Shown: piece after piece, positions 7,564 through 17,180 of the stretch | How the letters are laid out: every line of letters begins with the position of its first letter | Numbering within the stretch: position 1 is the first letter of the stretch | DNA from: Lactococcus hircilactis | GTDB lineage: Bacteria; Bacillota; Bacilli; Lactobacillales; Streptococcaceae | DNA length: 64,000 bases | Reading direction: 5' to 3' | Assembly (NCBI RefSeq): GCF_009601015.1 | Contig: NZ_WITJ01000009.1 | Span: 62,001-126,000, forward strand | The notes under the pieces: model-generated | The model's input: the letters and a program-made list of their open reading frames with translations, nothing else | What the model was told of the DNA's origin: nothing | The model's database searches: none | Program-made: the position numbers and the translations under genes

Positions 7564-9075
7564 ATGCAATATCTTATTGGTGTTGATTTAGGAACAACGG
7601 CTACAAAAGCAGTGTTATTTAAAACAAACGGTGAAATTGTCGCACGCAGTAGTCAGGACTACCCTCTTTATCGGGATTTATCTGGAATGGCAGAAGAGCG
7701 TTTTGAAGACATCTTTGAGGCAGTCCTTTCGACAATACGAAAAGTGTCCATTCATTTGAATGAAAATGATGACTTATTGGCCGTGTCGTTTAGCACACAA
7801 ATGCACGCATTGATTGCTTATGATAAGGACTGGTCAGCATTGACACGTGTGATCACATGGGCAGATACACGTGCGGTTGCCTATACTGAGCAGCTCAAAG
7901 CGGGCACAAAAGGATTTGAAATTTATCAAAAAACTGGAACCCCGATTCATCCAATGGCACCACTTTCCAAGTTACTTTGGCTCAAAAATGAGCGAAAAAG
8001 CATTTATGATACGGCAGCGCATTATTTAGAGTTAAAAGGTGCGATTTTCCATAAGTTGTTTGGTGTAAACAAAATAGATCTCTCAAGTGCGACTGGAACG
8101 GGATTGTTTAATATTTTTGATTTAGAATGGGAAAAATCAGCGTTGGATTTGACAGGACTCTCGCGTGATCAATTGCCCCAAATGGTGGATCCGTATGAGA
8201 TAGAATGTGGGATGTCACACGAGTTTGCAATGAAAATGGGAATTCCGAAAGAAACAAAATTTGTTTGGGGTGCAGCAGATGGTCCGCTTTCAAATCTTGG
8301 GGTAAATGCGATAGAAAAAGGTGTTGCGGCGATTACGATTGGGACATCAGGAGCGATCCGGGTTGTGACGGATCAACCAAAAACGGATAGCAAGGCACGA
8401 ACGTTTACTTATGCGCTGGACCGAACACACTGGGTTGTAGGGGGACCAGTTAATTCAGGAGGGGACGTTTATCGGTGGTTACGAGATCAGGTTTTTGATG
8501 GGAAATCAAGTTTTGATGAGCTTACTGAATTAGCGAAAACCATCAATGCTGGCAGTGATGGACTCCTTTTTCATCCTTATCTTGGTGGAGAGCGTGCTCC
8601 ATTATGGGATGCAAACGCACGTGGTTCATTTTTTGGATTGAATTATCGGCACACGCGCGCACACATGACGCGCAGCACACTTGAAGGAATCATTTTAAAT
8701 CTCTATATGGTGGCGCTCAGTCTGATCGAAGTGACGGGTGAGTTAACCCAGATTCAAGCGACGGGCGGATTTACAAGCTCAGAACTTTGGATCCAGATAT
8801 TAGCAGATATTTTTGAATCCCCAATTGCAGTACCAGATCGTCGGGAAGCAGGATGTTTGGGGGCTATTGTAATGGCTGAAAAAGCACTTGGCTTAGTGGA
8901 TGATTTGTCTGCGGTATCTAAAATGGGAGGGACAGCGCGGACTTATCAACCAAATGAAGAAAATTTTCCGATTTATCGTGCTTTATCCCCTATTTTTATC
9001 CGACTCTCACGAAACCTGACGGATGAATATCGTCAAATTTCTGATTTTCAACGGCAATTTGATCCAAACAAATAA
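7564..9075 (+). CDS. gntK: Gluconokinase (FGGY family)
   Basis: The 503-aa FGGY sugar kinase has the N-terminal phosphate-binding motif GVDLGTTATKAVLF and a second ATPase motif, ITIGTSGAIRVV, near residues 260-270. The C-terminal signature ATGGFTSSELWIQILADIFESPI is typical of the family. In this operon it would phosphorylate gluconate to 6-phosphogluconate for the adjacent Gnd. It has a TAAGGAGAAACG ribosome site 25 bp after gnd. Xylulokinase is the nearest alternative family but does not fit the context. Confidence 0.92.
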   Translation: MQYLIGVDLGTTATKAVLFKTNGEIVARSSQDYPLYRDLSGMAEERFEDIFEAVLSTIRKVSIHLNENDDLLAVSFSTQMHALIAYDKDWSALTRVITWADTRAVAYTEQLKAGTKGFEIYQKTGTPIHPMAPLSKLLWLKNERKSIYDTAAHYLELKGAIFHKLFGVNKIDLSSATGTGLFNIFDLEWEKSALDLTGLSRDQLPQMVDPYEIECGMSHEFAMKMGIPKETKFVWGAADGPLSNLGVNAIEKGVAAITIGTSGAIRVVTDQPKTDSKARTFTYALDRTHWVVGGPVNSGGDVYRWLRDQVFDGKSSFDELTELAKTINAGSDGLLFHPYLGGERAPLWDANARGSFFGLNYRHTRAHMTRSTLEGIILNLYMVALSLIEVTGELTQIQATGGFTSSELWIQILADIFESPIAVPDRREAGCLGAIVMAEKALGLVDDLSAVSKMGGTARTYQPNEENFPIYRALSPIFIRLSRNLTDEYRQISDFQRQFDPNK

Positions 9076-9115
9076 ATGAAATCCCACTGTGATGGGATTA
9101 AGTTTATCCGAGAAT

Positions 9116-9129
9116 TGTAAGCGCATTAT
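9116..9129 (+). promoter_or_regulatory. Possible cre (CcpA) site before gntP
   Basis: TGTAAGCGCATTAT resembles the catabolite-responsive element consensus TGWAANCGNTNWCA at most positions. It lies in the 113-bp gntK-gntP gap. Catabolite repression of gluconate uptake is plausible; this is one imperfect match by eye. Confidence 0.4.
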
Positions 9130-9188
9130 TAAAGTTATAACTATTTTTTAGAAGAATAGACGATTTTATAAAATTGGAGGAAGTTTGA

Positions 9189-10604
9189 ATGCTTGATTTA
9201 CTTGTACTTTTATTAGGAGTTTTAATTCTCCTTGTAATGATTATTAAATTTAAAATAAATACCTTTATTTCACTGATTGTGGTAGCGGTACTTGTTGGAC
9301 TTGGCCTTAGAATGCCATTGGGACAAATTCCTGTCTCCATCCAAAATGGAATTGGTGGATCATTGGGTGAACTTGCAATTGTTTTTGGATTTGGTGCAAT
9401 GTTAGGACGTTTAATTGCAGATGCGGGTGGTGCGTATCGTATTGCAAAAACATTGATTAATAGTTTTGGGAAAAAACGAATTCAATGGGCGATTATGTTG
9501 GCAAGTTTTATTATTGGGATTGCACTTTTCTTTGAAGTGGGCATGGTTTTATTGATTCCTATTGTTTTTGCAGTAGCTTTAGAAGCCTCTGTTCCGTTGA
9601 TTTATCTCGGCATTCCTATGGCTGCTGGACTTTCTGTCACACATGGCTTTTTGCCACCACATCCTGCACCAATTGCCATTTCAGGTGCGCTTGGTGCAAA
9701 TCCAGGAACTGTGTTGATGTTTGGGATTATTGCAGCAATTCCGACTGTGATTGTTGCAGGACCTATTTTTACAAAAATTGCGCGAAAATGGGTGCCAGAA
9801 GCCTTTGTCGTTAAGACAAAATTATCTGCTTTTGGTGAGATTAAACAATGGGAACTTAAAGATACTCCTTCATTTGGAATTTCAATCTTAACTGCATTGA
9901 TGCCTGTGATTTTAATGGCCATCAGCACGATTTACTCGATTGTCTTTAATAATGGAAAACCATTTGCTGCAGCAACAACAAGTATCCTAAAAGCTGGAAA
10001 AGTAGTCACAACGACAACATATCCAACAAGTGTGATTGAAAATATCATGATGTTTCTTGGAAATCCAGTCTCAGCAATGGTAATTTCTCTTTTGTTTGCC
10101 TTGTGGACGATGGGATGGAAACAACATAAAAAAACAGCAGAAATGATGACGACGGTAGTGGATTCTGTAAAATCAATCGCCATGTTGTTGCTTGTCATTG
10201 GCGGTGGAGCAGCACTTAAACAAATTTTAATTGATGGTGGAATTTCAAGTCAGATTTCTGAAATGTTTAAAGGATCGAATTTATCTCCTTTGATCTTAGC
10301 GTGGATCATTACAGTTATTTTGCGTGTGGCACTTGGAAGTGCGACTGTAGCTGCTTTAACAGCGGCAGGTTTGGTTCAACCGATGATGGCAAATATGTCA
10401 CCAAATATGGCTGCACTGATGGTTCTTGCAATTGGCGCAGGATCAATTGCTGCGAGCCATGTTAATGATGCTGGATTTTGGATGTTCAAAGAATATTTTG
10501 ATTTAGATGTGAAACAAACCTTAAAGACGTGGACTGTTCTTGAAACCATTATTGCAGTTGTTGGACTTGGGATGGTCATGCTCTTAAGTATATTTGTTCA
10601 TTAA
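9189..10604 (+). CDS. gntP: Gluconate:H+ symporter, GntP family
   Basis: The 471-aa membrane protein has 12 or more hydrophobic segments. GntP family blocks are visible: GFGAMLGRLIADAGGAYRIA, then GLSVTHGFLPPHPAPIAISG, and GGGAALKQILIDGGISS, with a late ALGSATVAALTAAGLVQPM block. It imports gluconate, completing a permease-kinase-dehydrogenase set. GGAGGAAG precedes the start. A terminator built on the dispersed palindrome follows. Confidence 0.93.
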   Translation: MLDLLVLLLGVLILLVMIIKFKINTFISLIVVAVLVGLGLRMPLGQIPVSIQNGIGGSLGELAIVFGFGAMLGRLIADAGGAYRIAKTLINSFGKKRIQWAIMLASFIIGIALFFEVGMVLLIPIVFAVALEASVPLIYLGIPMAAGLSVTHGFLPPHPAPIAISGALGANPGTVLMFGIIAAIPTVIVAGPIFTKIARKWVPEAFVVKTKLSAFGEIKQWELKDTPSFGISILTALMPVILMAISTIYSIVFNNGKPFAAATTSILKAGKVVTTTTYPTSVIENIMMFLGNPVSAMVISLLFALWTMGWKQHKKTAEMMTTVVDSVKSIAMLLLVIGGGAALKQILIDGGISSQISEMFKGSNLSPLILAWIITVILRVALGSATVAALTAAGLVQPMMANMSPNMAALMVLAIGAGSIAASHVNDAGFWMFKEYFDLDVKQTLKTWTVLETIIAVVGLGMVMLLSIFVH

Positions 10605-10611
10605 TGCAATC

Positions 10612-10640
10612 AAAACTGTTTTGTCAGTACTGACAGAACA
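10612..10640. terminator. Bidirectional terminator gntP/recX
   Basis: The stem AACTGTTTTGTCAGTA with its near-complement is centred on TGTCAGTACTGACA (10622) and followed by T residues in both directions. Confidence 0.85.
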
Positions 10641-10646
10641 GTTTTT

Positions 10647-11447
10647 TTAAAACCGATAATCACGCAGTGCGCTTGAAATTGATTGATAATCAAATCCTTT
10701 TCTTGCGAGTGCCTGAGTTACACGGTTTTTCAAATCATATCCGTCATAATTTCTGGCATATTTTTGATAGGCTTTATCAAGTGCAGCATTGAGCAATTCG
10801 CGTTCGTTTTCTTCATCACTTGACAGCTCAAGTGAATCCATCGAAATTTGGGCAATCGCGTAAGAAAAACCTTTACTCATCATCTGTTGTAACACTTTTT
10901 GTTGGAGCTGATGGCGTGTGAATTGCCCTGCTTTGGCACGTACCCATTTTTGAGCGAGCTTTGTTGCTACTTCGATTTGAATGGCTTCATCGAAAAATTC
11001 ATTGAGTACCTCATCAATCATCTCTCTTGGAATTCCTTTTTCCATCAACTTTTGCTTGATTTGAAAGGGGCCAAAAGATCCCATCGTCACTTTTGCGTGA
11101 ACGAATTGCTCTGCATAAGCGTAATCATTGAGCAGTCCATTTTCTGTCAGTGCTGACAGCACGGCATCAATCTGGTTTTCGTCAATTTCATGCGCCAATA
11201 AATAGCGTCGCGTCTCTTTTTTCGTGCGTGCTTTGAAAGAAATGTAATAAATGGCAAGCGCTTTTCCCTGTGCAAACGAATCATAAGCTGTCAGTGCTGA
11301 CAACTCTTCTGAGGTCAAAATTTTATCTTTAGTGAGGAAAAAATGAACAATGGTGTCCTCACAAACATAGATTTTATCCAGATCTGCACCATCTAAACTG
11401 ATTTTGTAAAGCCGTTTTAATTTTTTTATTTCTGTTATTTTTATCAT
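10647..11447 (-). CDS. recX: Recombination regulator RecX
   Basis: The 266-aa protein is built of repeated three-helix RecX units, for example ALAIYYISFKARTKKETRRYL and GLLNDYAYAEQFVHAK. RecX binds RecA filaments and limits their activity. Length fits the long Firmicutes form. It is divergent from rlmD, the usual streptococcal neighbour. Two copies of the dispersed palindrome (TGTCAGTGCTGACA) are in frame at 11145 and 11289, each encoding LSALT. Confidence 0.92.
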   Translation of the reverse strand: MIKITEIKKLKRLYKISLDGADLDKIYVCEDTIVHFFLTKDKILTSEELSALTAYDSFAQGKALAIYYISFKARTKKETRRYLLAHEIDENQIDAVLSALTENGLLNDYAYAEQFVHAKVTMGSFGPFQIKQKLMEKGIPREMIDEVLNEFFDEAIQIEVATKLAQKWVRAKAGQFTRHQLQQKVLQQMMSKGFSYAIAQISMDSLELSSDEENERELLNAALDKAYQKYARNYDGYDLKNRVTQALARKGFDYQSISSALRDYRF

Positions 11448-11541
11448 CTCTTTATTATACGAAAAAAATTGACTTTTGTAACGAAAAATTTTTTATAAAA
11501 TAAACGCCCAAAATCTGTTATATTATGGTAAAATAAGCAAT

Positions 11542-13020
11542 ATGATAACTCTTAAAATTGGACAAAAAATCTCACTCAAAATCGAGCGTATGGGGATCAA
11601 TGGCGAAGGAATTGGTACGATTTCAGGTCGTCTGATTTTCGTTCCTTACGCATTACCAGGCGAAGAAATCGTCGCTGAAATTACCGAAAACGCGAGAAAT
11701 TTTTCACGTGCTCAGCTTGTGAAAATTAATAAAAAATCAAGGTTTCGCGTGAAACCTGAGGATCCTGTTTATGCTGATCTGTCAAGCTCTCACATCATGC
11801 ACTTGGCTTATCCACAGCAGTTGGCGTTCAAAAAGGATTTGCTCCTTCAGGCGCTTGAAAAATACAAACCTGCAGGATTTAGAAATTATGAATTGCGTGA
11901 GACGATAGGAATGGAAAATCCGCTTCATTATCGGAACAAATTACAATACCAAATTCGCAGATTGAATTCTGGAGATGTGATTGCAGGACTTTATCGTGAA
12001 AATTCACACCATTTAGTTAATCTCGAAAACTGTGTCGTTCAAGAAGAAATGACGCAAGACATTGCGAATTTTGTTTGTCGTTTGATTGAAAAATACAAAT
12101 TGCCAGTAGATGATGAGCGAAAAACACGAGGGATTAGAACAGTGATGGTTCGCCGCAGTCAAAAAACTGGCGAAGTTCAGATGATCCTTGTAAGTAGCGC
12201 ACGCATTACGCTTGATGGACAAATTTGGCCTGCACCCTACGCAGATCAAGAACTCACAAAGCGTGAAAAAATGGGCTTTGTCAAACTGGATAAATTTCTG
12301 TCAGAGCTGACAGAAAAATTCACAGACATTGTCACCATCGCAGCCAATTATCACCCTAAAAAAACCAGTGAAATCTACGGAGACCGCACTCAAATTCTCT
12401 TTAATGAAAAGGAAACCATCACAGAAGGAGTGCTGGATTATGAGTTTGAACTTTCTCCTCGTGCATTTTATCAACTCAATCCCACACAAGCTAATGTTTT
12501 ATATGCTGAAGCAATCAAAGCCCTGCATCCAAAGAAAACAGACACTGTGATTGATGCGTACTGTGGTGTTGGAACTATTGGTTTTGCACTTGCAAATAAA
12601 GTAAAATCAGTCCACGGCATGGATACAACACCAGAAGCCATTGTTGACGCACGCGCCAATGCGAAACGACTGGGATTCAAAAACTGTCACTACGAGACAG
12701 GACGTGCAGAAAAAATTATTCCAAATTGGTACAAAACAGGACAAAGACCAACAGCACTACTTGTTGATCCCCCACGCACAGGGCTTGATTCGGAGCTGCT
12801 TGAAACCATCGCCCACTATCAACCCGAAAAAATGGTTTACGTCTCATGTAATGTCTCAACGCTTGCCAAAGATCTCATCGTTCTTTCACAATTTTATCAT
12901 GTGGATTATATTCAATCTGTTGATATGTTCCCACACACCGCGCGCACAGAAGCTGTCGTTAAGTTGACAAAACGAGAAAAACCAATGCGTTTAGAGCGGA
13001 AATTTAACACACGTAAATAA
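11542..13020 (+). CDS. rlmD: 23S rRNA (uracil-C5)-methyltransferase, RlmD/RumA type
   Basis: The 492-aa protein has an N-terminal TRAM RNA-binding domain (about residues 1-65) and a SAM-dependent C-terminal domain with DAYCGVGTIGFALA, LLVDPPRTGLDSELL and the catalytic block VYVSCNVSTLAKDL, whose Cys attacks uracil. Streptococcal members (RlmCD) modify U747 and U1939. TGGTAAAAT lies 7 nt before ATG and no ribosome site is present, so the mRNA is probably leaderless. A variant palindrome at 12299 encodes LSELT in frame. Confidence 0.93.
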   Translation: MITLKIGQKISLKIERMGINGEGIGTISGRLIFVPYALPGEEIVAEITENARNFSRAQLVKINKKSRFRVKPEDPVYADLSSSHIMHLAYPQQLAFKKDLLLQALEKYKPAGFRNYELRETIGMENPLHYRNKLQYQIRRLNSGDVIAGLYRENSHHLVNLENCVVQEEMTQDIANFVCRLIEKYKLPVDDERKTRGIRTVMVRRSQKTGEVQMILVSSARITLDGQIWPAPYADQELTKREKMGFVKLDKFLSELTEKFTDIVTIAANYHPKKTSEIYGDRTQILFNEKETITEGVLDYEFELSPRAFYQLNPTQANVLYAEAIKALHPKKTDTVIDAYCGVGTIGFALANKVKSVHGMDTTPEAIVDARANAKRLGFKNCHYETGRAEKIIPNWYKTGQRPTALLVDPPRTGLDSELLETIAHYQPEKMVYVSCNVSTLAKDLIVLSQFYHVDYIQSVDMFPHTARTEAVVKLTKREKPMRLERKFNTRK

Positions 13021-13027
13021 GAAAATC

Positions 13028-13504
13028 ATGAGAGAATATATTGACATCATCCGAGAAAAAATCGGGCACGATTTGTTGATTGTGACAGGCTCAAACGTCA
13101 TCATTCAAGACGACAAAGGAAACTACCTGCTCCAGCAACGAAAAAATGGGAATTGGGGATTACTCGGAGGATTAAATGAGGTGGGCGAATCCTTAGAAGA
13201 AACAGCCATTCGAGAAGTATATGAAGAATCTGGACTCCACATTACCCAACTCCAGCAAATCCACACTTTTTCAGGGAAAAATTTTATCTTCAAATTAGAA
13301 AATCAAGATCAAATTCAAGCCGTTTCCACCCTTTTTTTGGCAGAAAAAAGTTCTGGACAAACCAATTTAAAGAGTGATGAAACCCTTGATTTGAAGTATT
13401 TTTCTTACGCATCCCTTCCTAAAAATATCGAAGCAGAATACATGAATTATCTTTCCTATTTTGAAAAAAATAAAAATAATTTTCAAAATCATCGGATTAA
13501 ATAA
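13028..13504 (+). CDS. Nudix hydrolase
   Basis: The 158-aa protein contains a complete Nudix box, GLNEVGESLEETAIREVYEESGL (about residues 56-78), with the metal-binding REVYEE core. These enzymes cleave nucleoside diphosphates linked to another group; the substrate cannot be read from sequence. It starts 7 bp after rlmD and is probably in the same transcript. A hairpin terminator follows at 13520. Confidence 0.88.
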   Translation: MREYIDIIREKIGHDLLIVTGSNVIIQDDKGNYLLQQRKNGNWGLLGGLNEVGESLEETAIREVYEESGLHITQLQQIHTFSGKNFIFKLENQDQIQAVSTLFLAEKSSGQTNLKSDETLDLKYFSYASLPKNIEAEYMNYLSYFEKNKNNFQNHRIK

Positions 13505-13519
13505 AACAAATAAAAAATG

Positions 13520-13540
13520 AGGAGCTTACGCTCCTTTTTG
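13520..13540 (+). terminator. Terminator after the Nudix gene
   Basis: AGGAGC/GCTCCT stem with a TTAC loop, then TTTTT. Confidence 0.8.
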
Positions 13541-13577
13541 TGATAAAATAAAAGAGCATCAAAGGACGGAGGGAAAA

Positions 13578-14081
13578 ATGACTTATCTGAGAAAAGCAAA
13601 AAAATCAGATCTTCCTGCCATAATGGAAATTATTACGCAAGCAAAACGCTTTCTAGCTGCCTCAGGAAGTGATCAGTGGCAAGGGGATTATCCAGCACTC
13701 AAAAATATCGAAGCAGATCTATTAAATCAAGTCGGCTATGTTCTTGTCAGTGCTGACAAAATCGCAGGCTACAGCGCTGTGATCACTGGAGAAGAGCCCA
13801 ATTACACCAAAATTACTGACGGAAGATGGTCGAATACGAGCAAAGATTATGTCACCATTCACCGCATTGCGCTGTCTCAACAGTTTCGAGGACAAGCACT
13901 CACAAAAGTACTATTTTCGAATATTTACAGTCTGATGTACGAAAAAGGGTATTCGGACTTTAGAGTGGACACCCATGAAATGAACCAGATCATGCAGCAC
14001 GTTTTTGAGAGGGAAGGTTTTGTTTATCGCGGTCAAGTGATTGTTGAAGGAGCGCGCAAAGCTTATCAAAAAGAACTATGA
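13578..14081 (+). CDS. GNAT-family N-acetyltransferase
   Basis: The 167-aa single-domain protein begins MTYLRKAKKSDLPAIMEIITQAK and has the acetyl-CoA motif HRIALSQQFRGQALTKVLFSNI (GNAT motif A, RGQAL). The C-terminal end FEREGFVYRGQVIVEGARKAYQKEL is usual for this group. The acetylated substrate is unknown. GGAGGG precedes the start, and TGATAAAAT about 25 bp upstream is a likely -10. A TGTCAGTGCTGACA copy at 13745 is in frame (VSADK). Confidence 0.87.
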   Translation: MTYLRKAKKSDLPAIMEIITQAKRFLAASGSDQWQGDYPALKNIEADLLNQVGYVLVSADKIAGYSAVITGEEPNYTKITDGRWSNTSKDYVTIHRIALSQQFRGQALTKVLFSNIYSLMYEKGYSDFRVDTHEMNQIMQHVFEREGFVYRGQVIVEGARKAYQKEL

Positions 14082-14083
14082 CA

Positions 14084-14308
14084 CTAGCACAATAGTAAGA
14101 TTTTTGTGAGCAAAGAGCGCAGCTTTTTCATCAACACCAGTTGTAAAAATGCAAAAATCTGTCGGACAGCAGATGAAAAATCAGAAATTTTAAAGACATT
14201 TTCCTGTCTGGCACACGAATAAAACACACTGGAAACATCCAGATGGATGAGCCCCCTGGTCATCTCATCAAACCCAAACGGAAATAAACCACATAAAGTG
14301 AGGAAAAA
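14084..14308. other. Intergenic region, 225 bp, no gene seen
   Basis: No convincing coding frame was found. The last part, about 14240-14275, contains CCAGATGGATGAGCCCCCTGG, which can pair CCAG with CTGG; I cannot assign it to a known RNA. The start of the DUF1912 gene follows with GTGAGGAAAAA. Confidence 0.4.
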
Positions 14309-14551
14309 ATGACATACGAACAAGAATTTCTTAAAGATTTCTCAGAATGGATTGAACAACAAATCCAAATCTCAACCTTAGCAATGACATCCGCTGAGCG
14401 CTTAAAAAACGAAGATCCAGCAGCAAAAGATGCCGCAATTCGATATGAAAGTCGCCTAGAAGCGTATGATTTTATTAAAGGAAAATTTGAAAATTATAAA
14501 AATGGCAAATCTTTTCATGAAATGCCAGATTTTGGAACAATTAATTACTAA
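14309..14551 (+). CDS. DUF1912-like small protein
   Basis: The 80-aa acidic helical protein begins MTYEQEFLKDFSEWIEQQI and has AIRYESRLEAYDFIKGKFENYKNGK. I recognise this as the small streptococcal/lactococcal DUF1912 family; its function is unknown. It has its own GAGGAAAAA ribosome site and lies 60 bp before the amylase gene. Confidence 0.75.
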   Translation: MTYEQEFLKDFSEWIEQQIQISTLAMTSAERLKNEDPAAKDAAIRYESRLEAYDFIKGKFENYKNGKSFHEMPDFGTINY

Positions 14552-14610
14552 TCTATTTTTCATCTTTCGCTCATTTTCAAAAATAAAACAGCACAAAAGG
14601 AGCACAGCTT

Positions 14611-16113
14611 ATGAAAACAATCCTCCAAGCTTTCGAGTGGTATTTACCAGCAAACGGTTCTCACTGGAGAACCCTCACGCAACTCACCCCTGAATTAAAA
14701 AAATTGGGATTTACTGGACTTTGGCTTCCTCCTGCTTCAAAAGGCGCCGCGGGAATAAATGATGTTGGATATGGCATTTACGATTTATTTGACCTTGGCG
14801 AATTCGATCAAAAAGGGACAGTCTCGACAAAATATGGGACAAAAGAAGACTATTTGAGCGTAATCAAAACCCTTCATGCTTATGGCATTGAAGCATATGC
14901 AGATATCGTTTTTGATCACATGATGGGCGCAGACGAGACAGAAGTTATCGAAGCAGATGTTAAAGCGTGGGATGACCGACTTTACGAGCTTGTGGATGAT
15001 AAAACTGTTGAAGTTTGGACAAAATTTACGTTTCCAGGACGAAAAAAACACTACGATGACTACATCTGGACATGGAATAATTTTAATGGTGTCGATTATG
15101 ATGAACGCACCAAAAGTCATGAAATTTTAGAGTTCAAAGGGCATCAGTGGGATACACACGTCGATTCAGAACATCACAATTACGATTATTTGATGGGCGA
15201 TGATCTTGATTTTGACGTTCCAGAAACAGTCCAACAGCTTGAAAAATGGGGCAAGTGGTTTGTTGAAACGACAGCTATTGATGGTTTTCGATTAGATGCC
15301 GTCAAACACATTGATTTTGAGTATTTTTCAGGTTGGCTTTTGCAGCGCAAAAAACAGATGGGTAAAACTCCCTTTGTAGTCGGTGAATATTGGTCAAATG
15401 AATTACAAAAATTAGAATATTATCTTGAAAAATCAGGGGATGCAATGCAACTTTTTGATGTTCCTCTGCATTTCAACCTCTATCAAGCTTCCTCAAGCGA
15501 TGGTGCATTTGATATGCGTGAAATCTATGCCCATACGCTAGTTTCGACACATCCAGATCTTGCGGTTACATTTGTGGATAATCATGACACTCAAGAAGGA
15601 CAAGCCCTACAATCTTGGATCCAACCTTGGTTTAAAGAGCAAGCTTATAGCTTGATTTTACTGCGGATGAAAGGAACCCCGACCGTTTTTTGGGGAGATT
15701 TATGTGGTGTTTTAGACCGTCAGGTAAATCCTGTAGGAGAAAATCTCCAAAAACTCCTGATTTTACGTCATCATGCTGAATTTTTGAGCGAATATGATTA
15801 TTTTGATCATCCTGATCTGATTGGTTGGAGCAGCACACTTAATTTTGAGGACCAAAGAATTGGTTTAGCAACACTATTAACCAACGGATCAGGTGGATCA
15901 AAATACATGATCATTGACCCCTCACAAGCAAAGAAAACATACGTTGATCTCTTTGGACGGCACACCCTTCCTGTCCAGTTGGATGAAAACGGAGGCGCAA
16001 CATTTTATGTGAATGATGGCGCGTGTAGCGTATGGATCAGCCAAGAATATGCAGAAAAAATAAACCAGCGCAGTACCGCTGTTTCATTGCGTTTACCTAT
16101 TTTGGATAAATGA
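14611..16113 (+). CDS. Cytoplasmic alpha-amylase (GH13)
   Basis: The 500-aa protein has no signal peptide, so it acts inside the cell on maltodextrins or glycogen. GH13 regions are in order: DIVFDHMM (region I), GFRLDAVKHI with the nucleophile Asp (II), VVGEYW with the acid/base Glu (III), and FVDNHDTQ (IV). The opening MKTILQAFEWYLPANGSHW is typical of the liquefying amylase subfamily including E. coli AmyA. AAAAGGAG precedes the start. The C-terminal beta domain looks complete. Confidence 0.92.
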   Translation: MKTILQAFEWYLPANGSHWRTLTQLTPELKKLGFTGLWLPPASKGAAGINDVGYGIYDLFDLGEFDQKGTVSTKYGTKEDYLSVIKTLHAYGIEAYADIVFDHMMGADETEVIEADVKAWDDRLYELVDDKTVEVWTKFTFPGRKKHYDDYIWTWNNFNGVDYDERTKSHEILEFKGHQWDTHVDSEHHNYDYLMGDDLDFDVPETVQQLEKWGKWFVETTAIDGFRLDAVKHIDFEYFSGWLLQRKKQMGKTPFVVGEYWSNELQKLEYYLEKSGDAMQLFDVPLHFNLYQASSSDGAFDMREIYAHTLVSTHPDLAVTFVDNHDTQEGQALQSWIQPWFKEQAYSLILLRMKGTPTVFWGDLCGVLDRQVNPVGENLQKLLILRHHAEFLSEYDYFDHPDLIGWSSTLNFEDQRIGLATLLTNGSGGSKYMIIDPSQAKKTYVDLFGRHTLPVQLDENGGATFYVNDGACSVWISQEYAEKINQRSTAVSLRLPILDK

Positions 16114-16164
16114 ACATCAAACTAAAGATTTGAGCTTGTTTTTTCCCATCAAATCTGATAAAAT

Positions 16165-16373
16165 AAGGATAAATTGGAGGAGTAATCAAACACATCCCTT
16201 AGAGAAAAGTCGGTCGCTGCAAGACTTTGAGATAACTTTGATGAAGGTAGCCAAAAATCAGTAAACAACAATAAAAAAGAATCTCAATGGTTTGAGCTTC
16301 AATAAAAGTTAAAAATAAAGGTGGTACCGTGCATCTGCACCCTTTCAAGGGAGATTGTACGGTATTTTTTTGT
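16165..16373 (+). promoter_or_regulatory. T-box leader, probably valine-specific
   Basis: A -10 box TAAAAT at about 16159 precedes GGAGTAATC (AGTA region of stem I), then a stem containing GTCGGTCGCTGCAAGAC. The sequence GATGAAGGTAGCC holds a candidate GTA (valine) specifier at 16247-16249. The conserved AAGGTGGTACCGTG T-box is at about 16317-16331, followed by the ACCGTGCA/TGTACGGT terminator stem and seven T (to 16372). Uncharged tRNA would allow readthrough. The first gene is a hydrolase; valS is the fifth. Confidence 0.85.
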
Positions 16374-16414
16374 AGGAAATGCGCGTGACATTTGGGATGT
16401 GAAAAGGAGAAAAA

Positions 16415-17014
16415 ATGACTGAAAAAGAACAGCAATACCGTCATCCGACCATGAAGATCACCATTTTTGGAGACTCCATCACCAATGGTTTTGGCATGCA
16501 CCCCAGAAACAAGATCCTAAAAGAACGGATAGAAGAAAAACGCCCAACCCTTGACGTCAAACTCCACGGCATCAACGGCGACGACACCTACGGCGCACTC
16601 TACCGCATCAAGTACGTCGCGGCTGAAAATGCCGACCTAAACTTCGTTTTTTTCGGTGCAAATGACGCTTCGCCCTACCATCTCATCCGACCAGATGAAT
16701 TTAAAACCAATCTTCTCAAAATCGCCACACAGCTTGGAAAAGACAAAACCATTCTTCTCACACCACCCTACTACAATGAACTCGAGCCCACACATTACAG
16801 CAAACTCTCAGAAGTCGAACTTTTCAGAAAAGCCGTGCTTGAACTCGGACAAACGCAGAAAATTCCAGTACTTGATATTTTTCAGGCAATGACCGAAACA
16901 GAAAATCCAAACGAACTTTTGAGACCTGATGGTTTGCATTTTACTGAAAAGGGTTATGAGGTTTTGAGTGATGAAATTATAAAAATTATTGAAAAGAGCG
17001 TCAATAATGGTTAG
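16415..17014 (+). CDS. SGNH/GDSL-family hydrolase
   Basis: The 199-aa protein has all SGNH blocks: block I GDSITNGFG (catalytic Ser, about residues 21-29), HGINGDDTYG (Gly), GANDASP (Asn), and block V RPDGLHFTEKGYE (Asp-His). Such enzymes hydrolyse esters of lipids or sugars; the substrate is unknown and no signal peptide is seen. It directly follows the T-box and so is predicted to be tRNA-controlled. GAAAAGGAGAAAAA precedes the start. Confidence 0.88.
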   Translation: MTEKEQQYRHPTMKITIFGDSITNGFGMHPRNKILKERIEEKRPTLDVKLHGINGDDTYGALYRIKYVAAENADLNFVFFGANDASPYHLIRPDEFKTNLLKIATQLGKDKTILLTPPYYNELEPTHYSKLSEVELFRKAVLELGQTQKIPVLDIFQAMTETENPNELLRPDGLHFTEKGYEVLSDEIIKIIEKSVNNG

Positions 17015-17180
17015 AAACATTTTTATTACAAATGACAATCGGGATAATATTTCAATATATGAAAAAGAACCTGTTTATGTCGTAAACTTTGAATGCCAAA
17101 TGTCGAAAACTGATGAGCGGGAGAATATGACCTTGTTGATTGAGAATTTTTTGGAAAGAGAAAAAAATGGTAAATATTGA
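17007..17180 (+). CDS. Unrecognised 57-aa protein
   Basis: The frame starts ATG 8 nt before the end of the upstream hydrolase gene and ends 14 nt inside the next gene, so it is held in a tightly overlapping chain. The product begins MVRNIFITNDNRDNISIYEKE, is charged, and has no membrane segment. I do not recognise it. Overlaps on both sides and continuity with the operon favour a real gene, but a ribosome site is weak. Confidence 0.5.
   Translation: MVRNIFITNDNRDNISIYEKEPVYVVNFECQMSKTDERENMTLLIENFLEREKNGKY

Noticed and set aside
14084-14308. A riboswitch before the DUF1912 gene
   Set aside because: The CCAG/CTGG pairing is short and no conserved riboswitch blocks were seen; left as unassigned sequence.
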